Positions 6,017 to 13,621 of a stretch of DNA of 27,749 bases are shown here, piece by piece; within the stretch, counting starts at the first letter, position 1; each line of letters starts with the position of its first letter. The stretch covers positions 1-27,749 of the forward strand of contig LJUA01000008.1 of the NCBI GenBank assembly GCA_001303545.1. Direction: 5' to 3'. Source of the DNA: Dehalococcoidia bacterium SM23_28_2 (GTDB taxonomy: Bacteria > Chloroflexota > Dehalococcoidia > SM23-28-2). Made by a program: the position numbers and the translations under genes. Below the pieces are notes generated by a model, which saw only the letters and a program-made list of their open reading frames with translations, was not told the DNA's origin and searched no databases.

Positions 6017-8791
6017 CTACTGCATCTCCCCCCAGTTCTCGCCCACCTTCGTGTCCACCTTCAACGGCACCCTGAGCTCCAGCGGGCGAGGCATGATGTC
6101 CAGCGCCATCTGCCGCACCTCGTCCAGTTCCCCGGCCGGACACTCGAAGATCAGCTCGTCGTGCACCTGGAGGATCATCCGGCTGGCCAAACGGCGGCCC
6201 TGCATCTCGGCATCGATGCGGTTCATGGCGATCTTGATGATATCGGCGGCCGTGCCCTGCACCGGCATGTTTATCGCCGCCCGCTCCGCCGCCTGGCGGA
6301 CGTTGACGTTGGGCGAGTTGATCTCGGGGATGTAGCGACGGCGGCCCAGAAGCGTCTCCGCGTAGCCCACCTCCCGGGTTCGCCGCACCGTCTCCTCGCT
6401 GTACTCGCGGATGCCGGGGTACTTGGCGAAGTAGGTCTTGATGAACTCCGCCGCCTCCTCCCGCGAGATGCCCTCCCGCTGAGACAGGCCGAACTCGCTG
6501 AGCCCATACAGAACGCCGAAGTTGAACACCTTCGCCCGGCGCCGCATGTCCGGCGTCACCTCGGACAGGGGCACGCCGAACACCTGGGAGGCGGTGGCGG
6601 CATGAATGTCCTCGTCGCGCGCGAAGGCGCCCACCAGCCCGGGGTCCTCGGTGATGTGAGCCATGATCCGCAGCTCGATCTGCGAGTAGTCGGCGGAGAG
6701 AAGCAAGGGCTCGGGCCCCACGTCGCCGGCCACGAAGGCCCGCCGCACCTGCCCGCCTAGCTCCGTGCGCACGGGTATGTTCTGGAGATTGGGGTTGCTG
6801 GACGAGAGGCGGCCGGTGGTCGTCGCCGTCTGGTTAAAGTCGGTGTGCAGGCGGCCTGTGCGAGGGTTGATCAGGCCAGGCAGAGCGTCGACGTAGGTCG
6901 ACCTGAGCTTGGAGAGCTCTCGGTACTGGTGGATCCGGTCGATGATCGGATGGAGCCCTCGCAGGCCCTCCAGGGACTGGGCATCGGTGGAGTAGCCCAG
7001 CTTGGTCTTGCGGGTCTTGGGCAGCTTCAACTGCTCGAAGAGCACCTGGCTGAGCTGCTGAGGCGAGCCGATGTTGAACCGATGGCCTACCTCCCTGTAG
7101 ACCTCCTCCTCCACTCTGCTGATCTCGCCAGCCAGCGTCTGCGACATCTCCCGCAGCACGGCCACGTCCAGTGCCACCCCCGCCATCTCCATGCGGGCCA
7201 GCACCGGCACGAGCGGCATCTCCACCTCCACGAACAGGGGCCACAGGTCCTGCCGGCGTAGCTCCTCCTCCATCAGCAAGCGCAGGCGACCGGTCATGTC
7301 CGCATCGGCGCAGGCGTAGCGACCGGCCATCTCCACGTCCACCTCGGCCATGGAGAGCTGCTTCTTCCCCTTGCCGATGAGGGCGCTGATGGGCGTCATC
7401 TCGACGCCCAGGCGCTTGGAGGCCAGCCACTTGAGGGAGAGAGCGCCCTCGCCGGGACGATAGCTGCCACCACCGCCCTCGCCCAGAAGGTAGGCGGCGA
7501 TCATCGTGTCGAAGGTCACGTTTCGGGTCCAGAGGCCCTCGCCGGCCAGGATCAGCATATCGTACTTGGCGTTGTGGGCCACCTTCTCGATGCCCTCGTC
7601 CTCGAACAGAGGCCCCAGGCGTCGCAGCACTGTCTCCAGGGGAAGCTGATCGGCGGCCAGCAGATGGCCAACGGGTATGTAGTAGGCCTGGCCCGGCGCC
7701 AGGCCGATGGCGATGCCCACCGGCCGCGCCCGCATGGCGTCCAGATCGGTGGTCTCCGTGTCGAAGGCAAACGACCTCTGGGCCTCCATGCGCTTGGCCA
7801 GGGCTTCTAGCTCCTCCCCCGTCCGCACCAGGCGGTAGTCCACCTCAGCGGCGGCTTCCGCCTCCGCTGGGGCCGGTTGTACCTCTTCTGCCGCCGCCAG
7901 CCTTAGCTTGGGCAGGCGGGGGATCAGGCTGCGGAACTCCAGCTCGCGGAAGAGATCGAGAACCTTGTCGCGGTCATAGCGATCGAAGCGGCAGGCCTCC
8001 AGGTCGAGGGTCACCGGTGCCTCAGCGTCGATGGTCGCCAGTTCCTTGCTGAGCTGAGCCTGCTCCCGATGAGCGCGCAGGGCCTCGCGCAGCCGCTCCG
8101 GCTCCACCTCGTCGATGTGCTCCAGTACACCCTCCACGCTGCCGAACTCCTCGATCAGCTTCACCGCCGTCTTATCGCCCACGCCGGGCACGCCGGGTAT
8201 GTTGTCCGAGGTGTCACCCTTCAGGCCCTTGAGGTCGGTCATCTGCTGGGGCCACACGCCGTAGCGCTCGTGTACGTCCTCCGGCGTCTCATAGATCACA
8301 CTGTCCCGCTGGTAGGGGCGAAACATGTAGAGGTGGACGTTGGGCTGTACCAACTGGGCGATGTCGCTGTCCAGGGAGACGATGTAGGTCTCGATGCCCT
8401 GCTCGGCGGCCTGACGGGCCAGGGCGCCCAGAACGTCGTCGGCCTCGTAGCCCTCCAGCTCGTAGATGGGGATACTGAAGGCCTCGATGAACTGGCGGCA
8501 CCGGTCCATCTGGACGCGCAAGTCGTCGGGCATCTCTGGCCGGTGGGCCTTGTAGGACGCGTCTTTCTCGATGCGAAGGGTGGGTTTGCCCTTGTCCAGG
8601 GCCACCGCTATGTGGGTGGGCTTGAGCTCCTGGAGGACGGAGAGGAGGGTGTTCGCTAAGCCGTAGACCGCCGTTACCACCTCGCCCGTCGTGCGCACAG
8701 TAAGTGCCCCCTTCACGGCGTGATAGGCGCGATGGATGATGCCGTGGCCGTCCAGAAGAACCAGCAGGGGCTTGTCTCGCTTCTCGCTCAC
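6017..8791 (-). CDS. polA: DNA polymerase I with 5'-3' and 3'-5' exonuclease domains
   Basis: A 924-residue family A polymerase used in Okazaki-fragment maturation and repair. The N-terminal flap/5'-3' nuclease domain (about 1-290) starts LLVLLDGHGIIHRAYH. The 3'-5' proofreading domain appears intact: FAFDTETTDL (Exo I), AHNAKYDMLIL (Exo II) and YACADADMT (Exo III, YxxxD). The polymerase domain shows motif A DYSQIELRIMAH, the O-helix RRAKVFNFGVLYG and motif C LQVHDELIFE. The GTG at 8791-8789 is chosen; a longer in-frame reading to 9202 would run through the divergent dehydrogenase gene. An extended -10 box ends seven bases before this GTG, so the mRNA is probably leaderless. It heads a polA-mutM-thiolase-peptidase run. 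Confidence 0.97.
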   Translation of the reverse strand: MSEKRDKPLLVLLDGHGIIHRAYHAVKGALTVRTTGEVVTAVYGLANTLLSVLQELKPTHIAVALDKGKPTLRIEKDASYKAHRPEMPDDLRVQMDRCRQFIEAFSIPIYELEGYEADDVLGALARQAAEQGIETYIVSLDSDIAQLVQPNVHLYMFRPYQRDSVIYETPEDVHERYGVWPQQMTDLKGLKGDTSDNIPGVPGVGDKTAVKLIEEFGSVEGVLEHIDEVEPERLREALRAHREQAQLSKELATIDAEAPVTLDLEACRFDRYDRDKVLDLFRELEFRSLIPRLPKLRLAAAEEVQPAPAEAEAAAEVDYRLVRTGEELEALAKRMEAQRSFAFDTETTDLDAMRARPVGIAIGLAPGQAYYIPVGHLLAADQLPLETVLRRLGPLFEDEGIEKVAHNAKYDMLILAGEGLWTRNVTFDTMIAAYLLGEGGGGSYRPGEGALSLKWLASKRLGVEMTPISALIGKGKKQLSMAEVDVEMAGRYACADADMTGRLRLLMEEELRRQDLWPLFVEVEMPLVPVLARMEMAGVALDVAVLREMSQTLAGEISRVEEEVYREVGHRFNIGSPQQLSQVLFEQLKLPKTRKTKLGYSTDAQSLEGLRGLHPIIDRIHQYRELSKLRSTYVDALPGLINPRTGRLHTDFNQTATTTGRLSSSNPNLQNIPVRTELGGQVRRAFVAGDVGPEPLLLSADYSQIELRIMAHITEDPGLVGAFARDEDIHAATASQVFGVPLSEVTPDMRRRAKVFNFGVLYGLSEFGLSQREGISREEAAEFIKTYFAKYPGIREYSEETVRRTREVGYAETLLGRRRYIPEINSPNVNVRQAAERAAINMPVQGTAADIIKIAMNRIDAEMQGRRLASRMILQVHDELIFECPAGELDEVRQMALDIMPRPLELRVPLKVDTKVGENWGEMQ

Positions 8792-8797
8792 AACGGG

Positions 8798-8806
8798 ATT
8801 ATAGCA
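8798..8806 (-). promoter_or_regulatory. Extended -10 promoter of polA, predicted leaderless start
   Basis: The minus strand reads TGCTATAAT at 8806-8798: a consensus -10 box with the TGn extension. No good -35 box is present. The expected +1 falls at 8791, which is the G of the polA GTG start codon. Confidence 0.65.
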
Positions 8807-8844
8807 CCGGCGGTTTCGCCCCGCGATGCCACACCTGCTCTCTG

Positions 8845-8874
8845 TTGACGTGCTGAAAAGGCAGGGCTTATGAT
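8845..8874 (+). promoter_or_regulatory. Sigma-70-type promoter for the E1 alpha/beta genes
   Basis: TTGACG (8845-8850), an 18-nt spacer and TATGAT (8869-8874) place the transcription start near 8881. This is just ahead of the AAGGAGG ribosome-binding site (8888-8894). An ATG at 8870 lies inside the -10 box and cannot be the start codon. Confidence 0.7.
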
Positions 8875-8899
8875 CCCTCTGCCCAGCAAGGAGGAAGCT

Positions 8900-9862
8900 A
8901 TGGACATCCCCAGGGAAAAGCTCATCGAGATGTACGAGCGCATGGTGACCATCCGCCAGTTCGAGGAGGGGGCGGCCGGCCTGATGCGCGACGGCCGCAT
9001 CAAGGGCATGGTCCACCTCTATGCCGGCGAGGAGGCAGTGGCGGTAGGAGCCTGCTTCGCCGTCGGCAAGGAGGACTACATCGCCAGCACCCACCGCGGT
9101 CATGGCCACCTCATCGCCAAAGGAGGCGACCCCAAAAACATGTACGCCGAGCTCTTCGGCGGCCAGGACGGCTACTGCCATGGCAAGGGAGGCTCCGTGC
9201 ACATCGCCGACCTAGACCTGGGCATCCTGGGAGCCAACGGCATCGTCGGGGCGGGCCCGCCAATCGCCGTGGGTGCTGCCTTCGCCGCCCAGTACAAGGG
9301 CGAGCGAGGGGTTTCCCTCTGCTTCTTCGGCGACGGCGCCACCAATCAGGGCACCGTCCACGAGGCCCTGAACCTGGCCGCCATCCTCAAGCTGCCCGTG
9401 GTCTTCATCTGCGAAAACAACCTGTACGGCGAGTGGACCCGCCAGGACCGCCATCAGACCGTCAAGGACATCGCCGAGCGGGCCAAGGCCTACGCCATAC
9501 CCGGCATCACCGTGGACGGCATGGACGTAATGGCCGTGCATGAGGCGGTCAGCGAAGCAGTGGAACGGGCCCGCCGCGGCGACGGGCCCTCCCTCGTGGA
9601 GTGCAAGACCTACCGCTACTTCGACCACCAGGGGGTGGGCGACGGTGCTGCCGACCGCGCGGCCGAGGAGATGGAGGAGTGGCGGGCCAGGGATGCCATC
9701 GTGCGCTTCCGCCGCCACCTTGTCCAAACGGAGGCCCTGACCGAAGCCGAAGCTGAGGATATCGATCGGCGGGTGGCCGCCCGCATTGAGGAGGCCATCG
9801 CCTTCGCCGCGGCCAGCCCCCTGCCGACGGAGGAGGACCTCCTGACTGACGTTTATGCCTGA
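8900..9862 (+). CDS. Thiamine-diphosphate dehydrogenase E1 component, alpha subunit (pyruvate/acetoin/branched-chain type)
   Basis: With the beta subunit it forms the alpha2beta2 E1 that decarboxylates a 2-oxoacid (or cleaves acetoin) and passes the acyl group to an E2 lipoyl domain. The 320-residue protein has the family marks RQFEEGAAGLMRDGRIKG, HRGHGHLIAKGGD, HGKGGSVHIAD and the ThDP/Mg motif GDGATNQGTVHEA...ENN (G144 to N174), followed by the typical EWTRQDRHQTVKDIAERA loop. Start ATG 8900 follows AAGGAGG with ideal spacing. The next gene is the beta subunit. No E2 or E3 gene lies in the window, so the partner is elsewhere or the pair acts unconventionally. Substrate (pyruvate, acetoin or branched-chain oxoacid) cannot be decided from sequence alone; the general appearance is nearest to acetoin/pyruvate types. 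Confidence 0.93.
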   Translation: MDIPREKLIEMYERMVTIRQFEEGAAGLMRDGRIKGMVHLYAGEEAVAVGACFAVGKEDYIASTHRGHGHLIAKGGDPKNMYAELFGGQDGYCHGKGGSVHIADLDLGILGANGIVGAGPPIAVGAAFAAQYKGERGVSLCFFGDGATNQGTVHEALNLAAILKLPVVFICENNLYGEWTRQDRHQTVKDIAERAKAYAIPGITVDGMDVMAVHEAVSEAVERARRGDGPSLVECKTYRYFDHQGVGDGAADRAAEEMEEWRARDAIVRFRRHLVQTEALTEAEAEDIDRRVAARIEEAIAFAAASPLPTEEDLLTDVYA

Positions 9863-9881
9863 GAGCACGAGGAGCAAGACT

Positions 9882-10862
9882 ATGCGCCCGATTATCTATC
9901 TTATGGCCATCAACGAAGCCCTCCAGCAGGAGATGGAACGCGACTCTACCATCTTCGTCGCCGGCGAGGACGTGGGTCAGCATCCGCCCTTCGGGGTCAC
10001 CATGGGTCTGCTTCCAAGATTCGGGCCGCAGCGGGTAGTTGACACCCCCATCTCTGAATCGGCCATCCTTGGCCTGGCCGTGGGGGCAGCCGCCGCTGGC
10101 CTGCGGCCGGTGGTGGAGATCATGTTCATGGACTTCTTGTTCGTGGCCTTCGACCAGGTCATCAATCAGATGGCCAAGATGCGCTACATGTTTGGTGGCA
10201 AGGCCAAGCTGCCCATCGTGGTGCGCTCCCCTTGCGGCGGCGGCTACAGCTTGGCCGCTCAGCACTCACAGAGCCTGGAGGCTATGCTCTGCCACATCCC
10301 CGGCCTGAAGGTGGTCATGCCAGCCACCCCCTACGATGCCAAAGGTCTGCTCACCGCCGCCATCCGCGACGACAACCCCGTCTTTTTCCTCGAGCACAAG
10401 AAGTGCTACACCGTCGCCGGCGACGTCCCCCAGGAACAGTACGAGGTGCCTCTGGGCGTAGCCGAGGTCAAGCGGCCCGGAAGCGATGTCACCATCGTGG
10501 CAACGTCTTACATGGTGCATGAGGCCCTGCAAGCCGCCGACGAGCTGGCCAAGCGAGGCATCGAGGCGGAGGTCATAGACCCTCGCACGCTGCTGCCCCT
10601 GGACATGGAGGCCATCCTCACCTCGGTGCGCAAGACCCATCGAGTGGTAATCGTGCACGAGGCAGTGGAGTTCTGCGGGGTCGGAGCGGAGATCGCCGCC
10701 CAGGTCGCCGAGGCCGCCTTCGATGCCCTGGAAGCGCCGCCCCTACGGGTAGCTGCCCCCTTCTGCCCCGTGCCCTTCAGCCCGCCCCTGGAGGAGGCTT
10801 ACCTTCCCAACGCCCAGAAGATCACCGACACCGTATTGTCGGTGGCCCAGGCAAAGACCTGA
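9882..10862 (+). CDS. Thiamine-diphosphate dehydrogenase E1 component, beta subunit
   Basis: Partner of the preceding alpha subunit. The 326-residue protein carries the transketolase pyrimidine-binding domain (AINEALQQEMERD, FVAGEDVGQ, VDTPISESAILGLAVGAA, MDFLFVAFDQVINQMAKMRYM) and the C-terminal domain (VATSYMVHEALQAADEL, EVIDPRTLLPLD, THRVVIVHEA). The Glu in PISESA is the conserved residue that activates the ThDP aminopyrimidine ring in this family. The start is set at ATG 9882, preceded by GAGGAG at good spacing; an in-frame ATG at 9855 overlaps the alpha stop and would add nine residues. Expression is surely coupled to the alpha gene, 19 nt upstream. A hairpin (10888-10918) follows the stop. 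Confidence 0.93.
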   Translation: MRPIIYLMAINEALQQEMERDSTIFVAGEDVGQHPPFGVTMGLLPRFGPQRVVDTPISESAILGLAVGAAAAGLRPVVEIMFMDFLFVAFDQVINQMAKMRYMFGGKAKLPIVVRSPCGGGYSLAAQHSQSLEAMLCHIPGLKVVMPATPYDAKGLLTAAIRDDNPVFFLEHKKCYTVAGDVPQEQYEVPLGVAEVKRPGSDVTIVATSYMVHEALQAADELAKRGIEAEVIDPRTLLPLDMEAILTSVRKTHRVVIVHEAVEFCGVGAEIAAQVAEAAFDALEAPPLRVAAPFCPVPFSPPLEEAYLPNAQKITDTVLSVAQAKT

Positions 10863-10887
10863 CCTGCCTCCTCCATTTCCGTTCAAA

Positions 10888-10918
10888 GGGGCCAGCCCCC
10901 TGCTCTGGCTGGCTCCCC
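10888..10918 (+). other. Hairpin downstream of the E1 beta gene
   Basis: GGGGCCAGCC (10888-10897) pairs with GGCTGGC-t-CCCC (10907-10918) with one bulged T and a 9-nt loop. It lies 25 nt after the E1 beta stop and before a new promoter. There is no T run, so it is at best a weak terminator; it may mark the boundary between two transcription units. Confidence 0.4.
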
Positions 10919-10952
10919 GTCCGCTTATTCGCCCGATTCCCCCATGCGGTTC

Positions 10953-10994
10953 AGGGAAGTTCCCTTCCAAGTAGGCCACCGCACCAGCTATAAT
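10953..10994 (+). promoter_or_regulatory. Promoter of the CoA-transferase genes with overlapping palindrome
   Basis: A perfect TATAAT lies at 10989-10994, about 44 nt before the first CoA-transferase start. The -35 region (about 10965-10970, TTCCAA) is poor. A perfect 13-bp palindrome, AGGGAAgTTCCCT (10953-10965), overlaps its upstream edge, where an activator or repressor could bind. Confidence 0.5.
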
Positions 10995-11037
10995 GTTCGC
11001 GATTTCGCCCTTGTCATGAGGAACGACAGGAGAGCGC

Positions 11038-12336
11038 ATGGCAGACCAGGCTGACACGCCCAGTGCACTTGACGACATCCGCGTCCTCGACCTGGCCGGC
11101 GAGGCAGGCATGTACTGCACCAAGCTGCTGGCCGAGTTGGGGGCGGATGTCGTCAAGATCGAGCCCCCAGGCGGCGACCCCGCGCGTGGCATCGGCCCCT
11201 TCTACCACGACGAGGGCAACCCTAACCGAAGCCTCTATTTCTTCGCTCTTAACTCCAGCAAGCGCTCCATAACCCTGGACATCACCACCACCGACGGCCA
11301 GACCCTGTTCAAACGGCTGCTGGCCAAAGCCGATGTGGTGGTGGAGACCTTTCAGCCGGGCTACCTAGACGGCCTCGGCTTGGGCTACGCAGAGCTCTGC
11401 CGCGTCAAGCCCGAGGTCATCCTCTGCTCCATCACCGGCTTCGGCCAATGGGGGCCGCACAGCCGCTACCAGGCACCGGACATCGTGCCCGTGGCCATGA
11501 GCGGCATAATGTACCTCGCCGGCTTCCCGGACATCGCTCCCAGCTACGCCTACGGCAACCAGTCCCACTACTGCGGCTCTATACAGGCCACCGCCGGCAT
11601 CCTCATGGCCCTCCTCCGCCGGGACGCCACCGGCGAAGGTCAGCAGGTGGAAGTCTCCAGGCAGGAAGCGCTCTCCATCAACCAGGAGACCGCCATACAG
11701 TACTGGGACATCCGTCATGAGCTGCGTCGGCGTGTGGGCGCTGAAAAGCGGATGCCGGGCATGGGCTTGTACGAGTGCAAGGACGGCTACGTCATGCTGA
11801 TGGTGGGCCTGCCCGGCTTCGGCTCCCCCTGGCCTACCCTCGTCCAGTGGATGGAAGATGAGGGCAAAGCCGAGGACCTCCAGGAAGAGCGCTGGAGAAA
11901 CCCCCTTGCCGAGGTCAGCATGCAGCTCATAAGTCAGCTCTTCTCCCTCGAGGTCGACCCCGAATGGGTGGCCTTCTGGAAGGACCGCCTCAGCCACATA
12001 GAGGAGGTTCTGGTCCGATTTCTGCTCGGATACACCAAGCGAGAGCTATACGAGGAGGGGCAGAAGCGGGGCCTTCTCATCGCCCCCGTCAACAACCCCA
12101 AGGACATCGTGGAGAGCCCTCAGCTGGACTACCGCCGCTGGTTCACCCCCGTCGAGTACCCCGATCTGGGAACGACCATCGCCCACCCCGGCCCGCCCTA
12201 TCGCCTCAGCGAGACGCCCTGGCGCGTCCAGCGAAGGGCGTCCCAGGTCGGCGAGCACAACCAGGAGATATACTGCGGCGAGCTGGGCCTATCCAAGGAA
12301 CAACTGTCCACTCTCAGCACCGAGGGCATTATCTGA
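11038..12336 (+). CDS. Family III (CaiB/BaiF) CoA-transferase homologue with His in place of the catalytic Asp
   Basis: A 432-residue protein with the family III CoA-transferase fold: N-terminal IRVLDLAGEAG and LGADVVKIEPPGGD, NSSKRSITLD, ADVVVETFQPGYLDGLGLGY, CSITGFGQWGP, and TGEGQQVEVS. Family III enzymes move CoA between acids through a covalent intermediate on a conserved Asp. Here the matching segment is NQSHYCGSIQATAGILMAL, and counting back from GILMAL puts His177 where formyl-CoA transferase has its Asp169. The subunit may therefore be inactive alone or structural. ATG 11038 follows an AGGAG site. The next gene, 21 nt downstream, is a second family III protein that keeps its Asp, so a heteromeric enzyme is likely; BbsE/BbsF benzylsuccinate CoA-transferase is a known two-gene example. 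Confidence 0.88.
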   Translation: MADQADTPSALDDIRVLDLAGEAGMYCTKLLAELGADVVKIEPPGGDPARGIGPFYHDEGNPNRSLYFFALNSSKRSITLDITTTDGQTLFKRLLAKADVVVETFQPGYLDGLGLGYAELCRVKPEVILCSITGFGQWGPHSRYQAPDIVPVAMSGIMYLAGFPDIAPSYAYGNQSHYCGSIQATAGILMALLRRDATGEGQQVEVSRQEALSINQETAIQYWDIRHELRRRVGAEKRMPGMGLYECKDGYVMLMVGLPGFGSPWPTLVQWMEDEGKAEDLQEERWRNPLAEVSMQLISQLFSLEVDPEWVAFWKDRLSHIEEVLVRFLLGYTKRELYEEGQKRGLLIAPVNNPKDIVESPQLDYRRWFTPVEYPDLGTTIAHPGPPYRLSETPWRVQRRASQVGEHNQEIYCGELGLSKEQLSTLSTEGII

Positions 12337-12357
12337 GGCGCAAGGAGGTCTAACCCC

Positions 12358-13584
12358 GTGCAGACCAATAGGCTACCCCTGGAAGGCATCCGAGTGGTCG
12401 ACTTCTCCTGGTTCGCGGCCGGGCCCGCCTGCACCGAGGTACTGGCTAACCACGGCGCGGAGGTCATTCGTATAGAATGCCATACTCGCGTCGATGGCCT
12501 GCGCGTCCTTCACCCCCAGCCCGAGGGCAAGTATGGCTTGAACACAAGCGGCTGGTACAACAACGTCAACGCCAGCAAGCTCTCTATCACCCTTAACATG
12601 AGGTACTCCAAAGCGCTGGACATGGCCCTCCGCCTCATAGCCGTCAGCGACATCGTCGCCGAGAACTATACCCCCGGCACGCTGGAGAAGTGGGGCTTCA
12701 CCTACGAAAAGCTACAGGAGGTGAAGCCGGACATTATCCTGTTGCGAGAGCCCATGCAGGGCAGCGATGGCCCCCATGCCAACTTCAGCGGCTTCGGGGC
12801 GGTCATCTCCCCCCTGGCGGGCATCAGCCATCTCACCGGCCCCTCCGACCGGCCGCCGGTGGGCATGGGCACCCACTACACCGACTACGTGATCAACCCC
12901 GGCCACGCCGTCATCGCCACCCTGGCCGCTCTGCGCCACCGCAACCGCACAGGCAAGGGGCAGGTCATCGAGGTGGCCCAACTGGAATCCTCCGTCTCCG
13001 TCATTGGGCCCGCCCTCATGGACTATGCCGTCAACGGCCGTGTCCAGAGACGGCAGGGCAATCGCCTAGCCCACGCCGCTCCCCACGGCGCTTTCCGCTG
13101 CCGGGGCGATGACCGCTGGTGCGTCATCGCCGTGTTCAGCGACGACCAGTGGCGGGCCCTCTGTCGGGCGATGGGCGACCCCCAGTGGTGCCGGGAGGAG
13201 CGTTTCGCCACCCTTCAATGTCGCAAGGAGAACGAGGACGAGTTGGAGCGACTGGTGGAGGGCTGGACCAGCGCGAGGACAGCCGAGGATGTGATGGAGA
13301 CCCTCCAGGCGGCGGGCGTGCCCGCCGGCGTCGTTCAGAACGCCCAGGACGTGCTGGAGAATGACCCTCACCTCAGGGAGCGCGGCCACTACGTCTACCT
13401 CGATCACCCGGAGGCAGGCCGCACCGCCTACGACGGCCCCGGCTTCCGCCTGTCGAAGACGCCGGGCAGGCTCCGCTCGCCGGCGCCCTGCATAGGCCAG
13501 CACACGGAGTACGTCTGCAAGGAAATCCTCGGGATAGACGACGAGGAGATAGCCCAACTGGTGATAGAAGGCGTGCTGATGTAG
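12358..13584 (+). CDS. Family III (CaiB/BaiF) CoA-transferase, catalytic Asp present
   Basis: A 408-residue family III CoA-transferase. Landmarks are IRVVDFSWFAAGPACTEVLA, HGAEVIRIE, NASKLSITLNM, DIVAENYTPGTLEKWGF and RTGKGQVIEVA. The likely catalytic aspartate is D176 in the segment THYTDYVINPGHAVI. The GTG start at 12358 is supported by an AAGGAGG site with good spacing. It lies 21 nt after the Asp-lacking paralogue and 37 nt before a ThDP lyase. Pairing a family III CoA-transferase with a ThDP lyase recalls formyl-CoA transferase plus oxalyl-CoA decarboxylase, and 2-hydroxyacid activation followed by 2-hydroxyacyl-CoA lyase. The true acid substrate and CoA donor are unknown. Confidence 0.9.
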   Translation: MQTNRLPLEGIRVVDFSWFAAGPACTEVLANHGAEVIRIECHTRVDGLRVLHPQPEGKYGLNTSGWYNNVNASKLSITLNMRYSKALDMALRLIAVSDIVAENYTPGTLEKWGFTYEKLQEVKPDIILLREPMQGSDGPHANFSGFGAVISPLAGISHLTGPSDRPPVGMGTHYTDYVINPGHAVIATLAALRHRNRTGKGQVIEVAQLESSVSVIGPALMDYAVNGRVQRRQGNRLAHAAPHGAFRCRGDDRWCVIAVFSDDQWRALCRAMGDPQWCREERFATLQCRKENEDELERLVEGWTSARTAEDVMETLQAAGVPAGVVQNAQDVLENDPHLRERGHYVYLDHPEAGRTAYDGPGFRLSKTPGRLRSPAPCIGQHTEYVCKEILGIDDEEIAQLVIEGVLM

Positions 13585-13621
13585 CCCTGGTGCTCTGATT
13601 GTCTTAGAAGGGAGATACCCT

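Noticed and set aside
5040..6335. 431-codon plus-strand open frame across mutM and the end of polA
   Set aside because: Overlaps three genes with unmistakable motifs on the other strand; low-complexity, no family resemblance.
8870..8899. Upstream ATG for E1 alpha
   Set aside because: It lies inside the TATGAT -10 box, and the ribosome-binding site is downstream of it; ATG 8900 is correctly spaced.
8792..9202. N-terminal extension of polA beyond the GTG at 8791
   Set aside because: It would cross the promoter and coding start of the divergent E1 alpha gene, and the added residues do not match the 5'-3' exonuclease domain, which normally begins within a few residues of the start.
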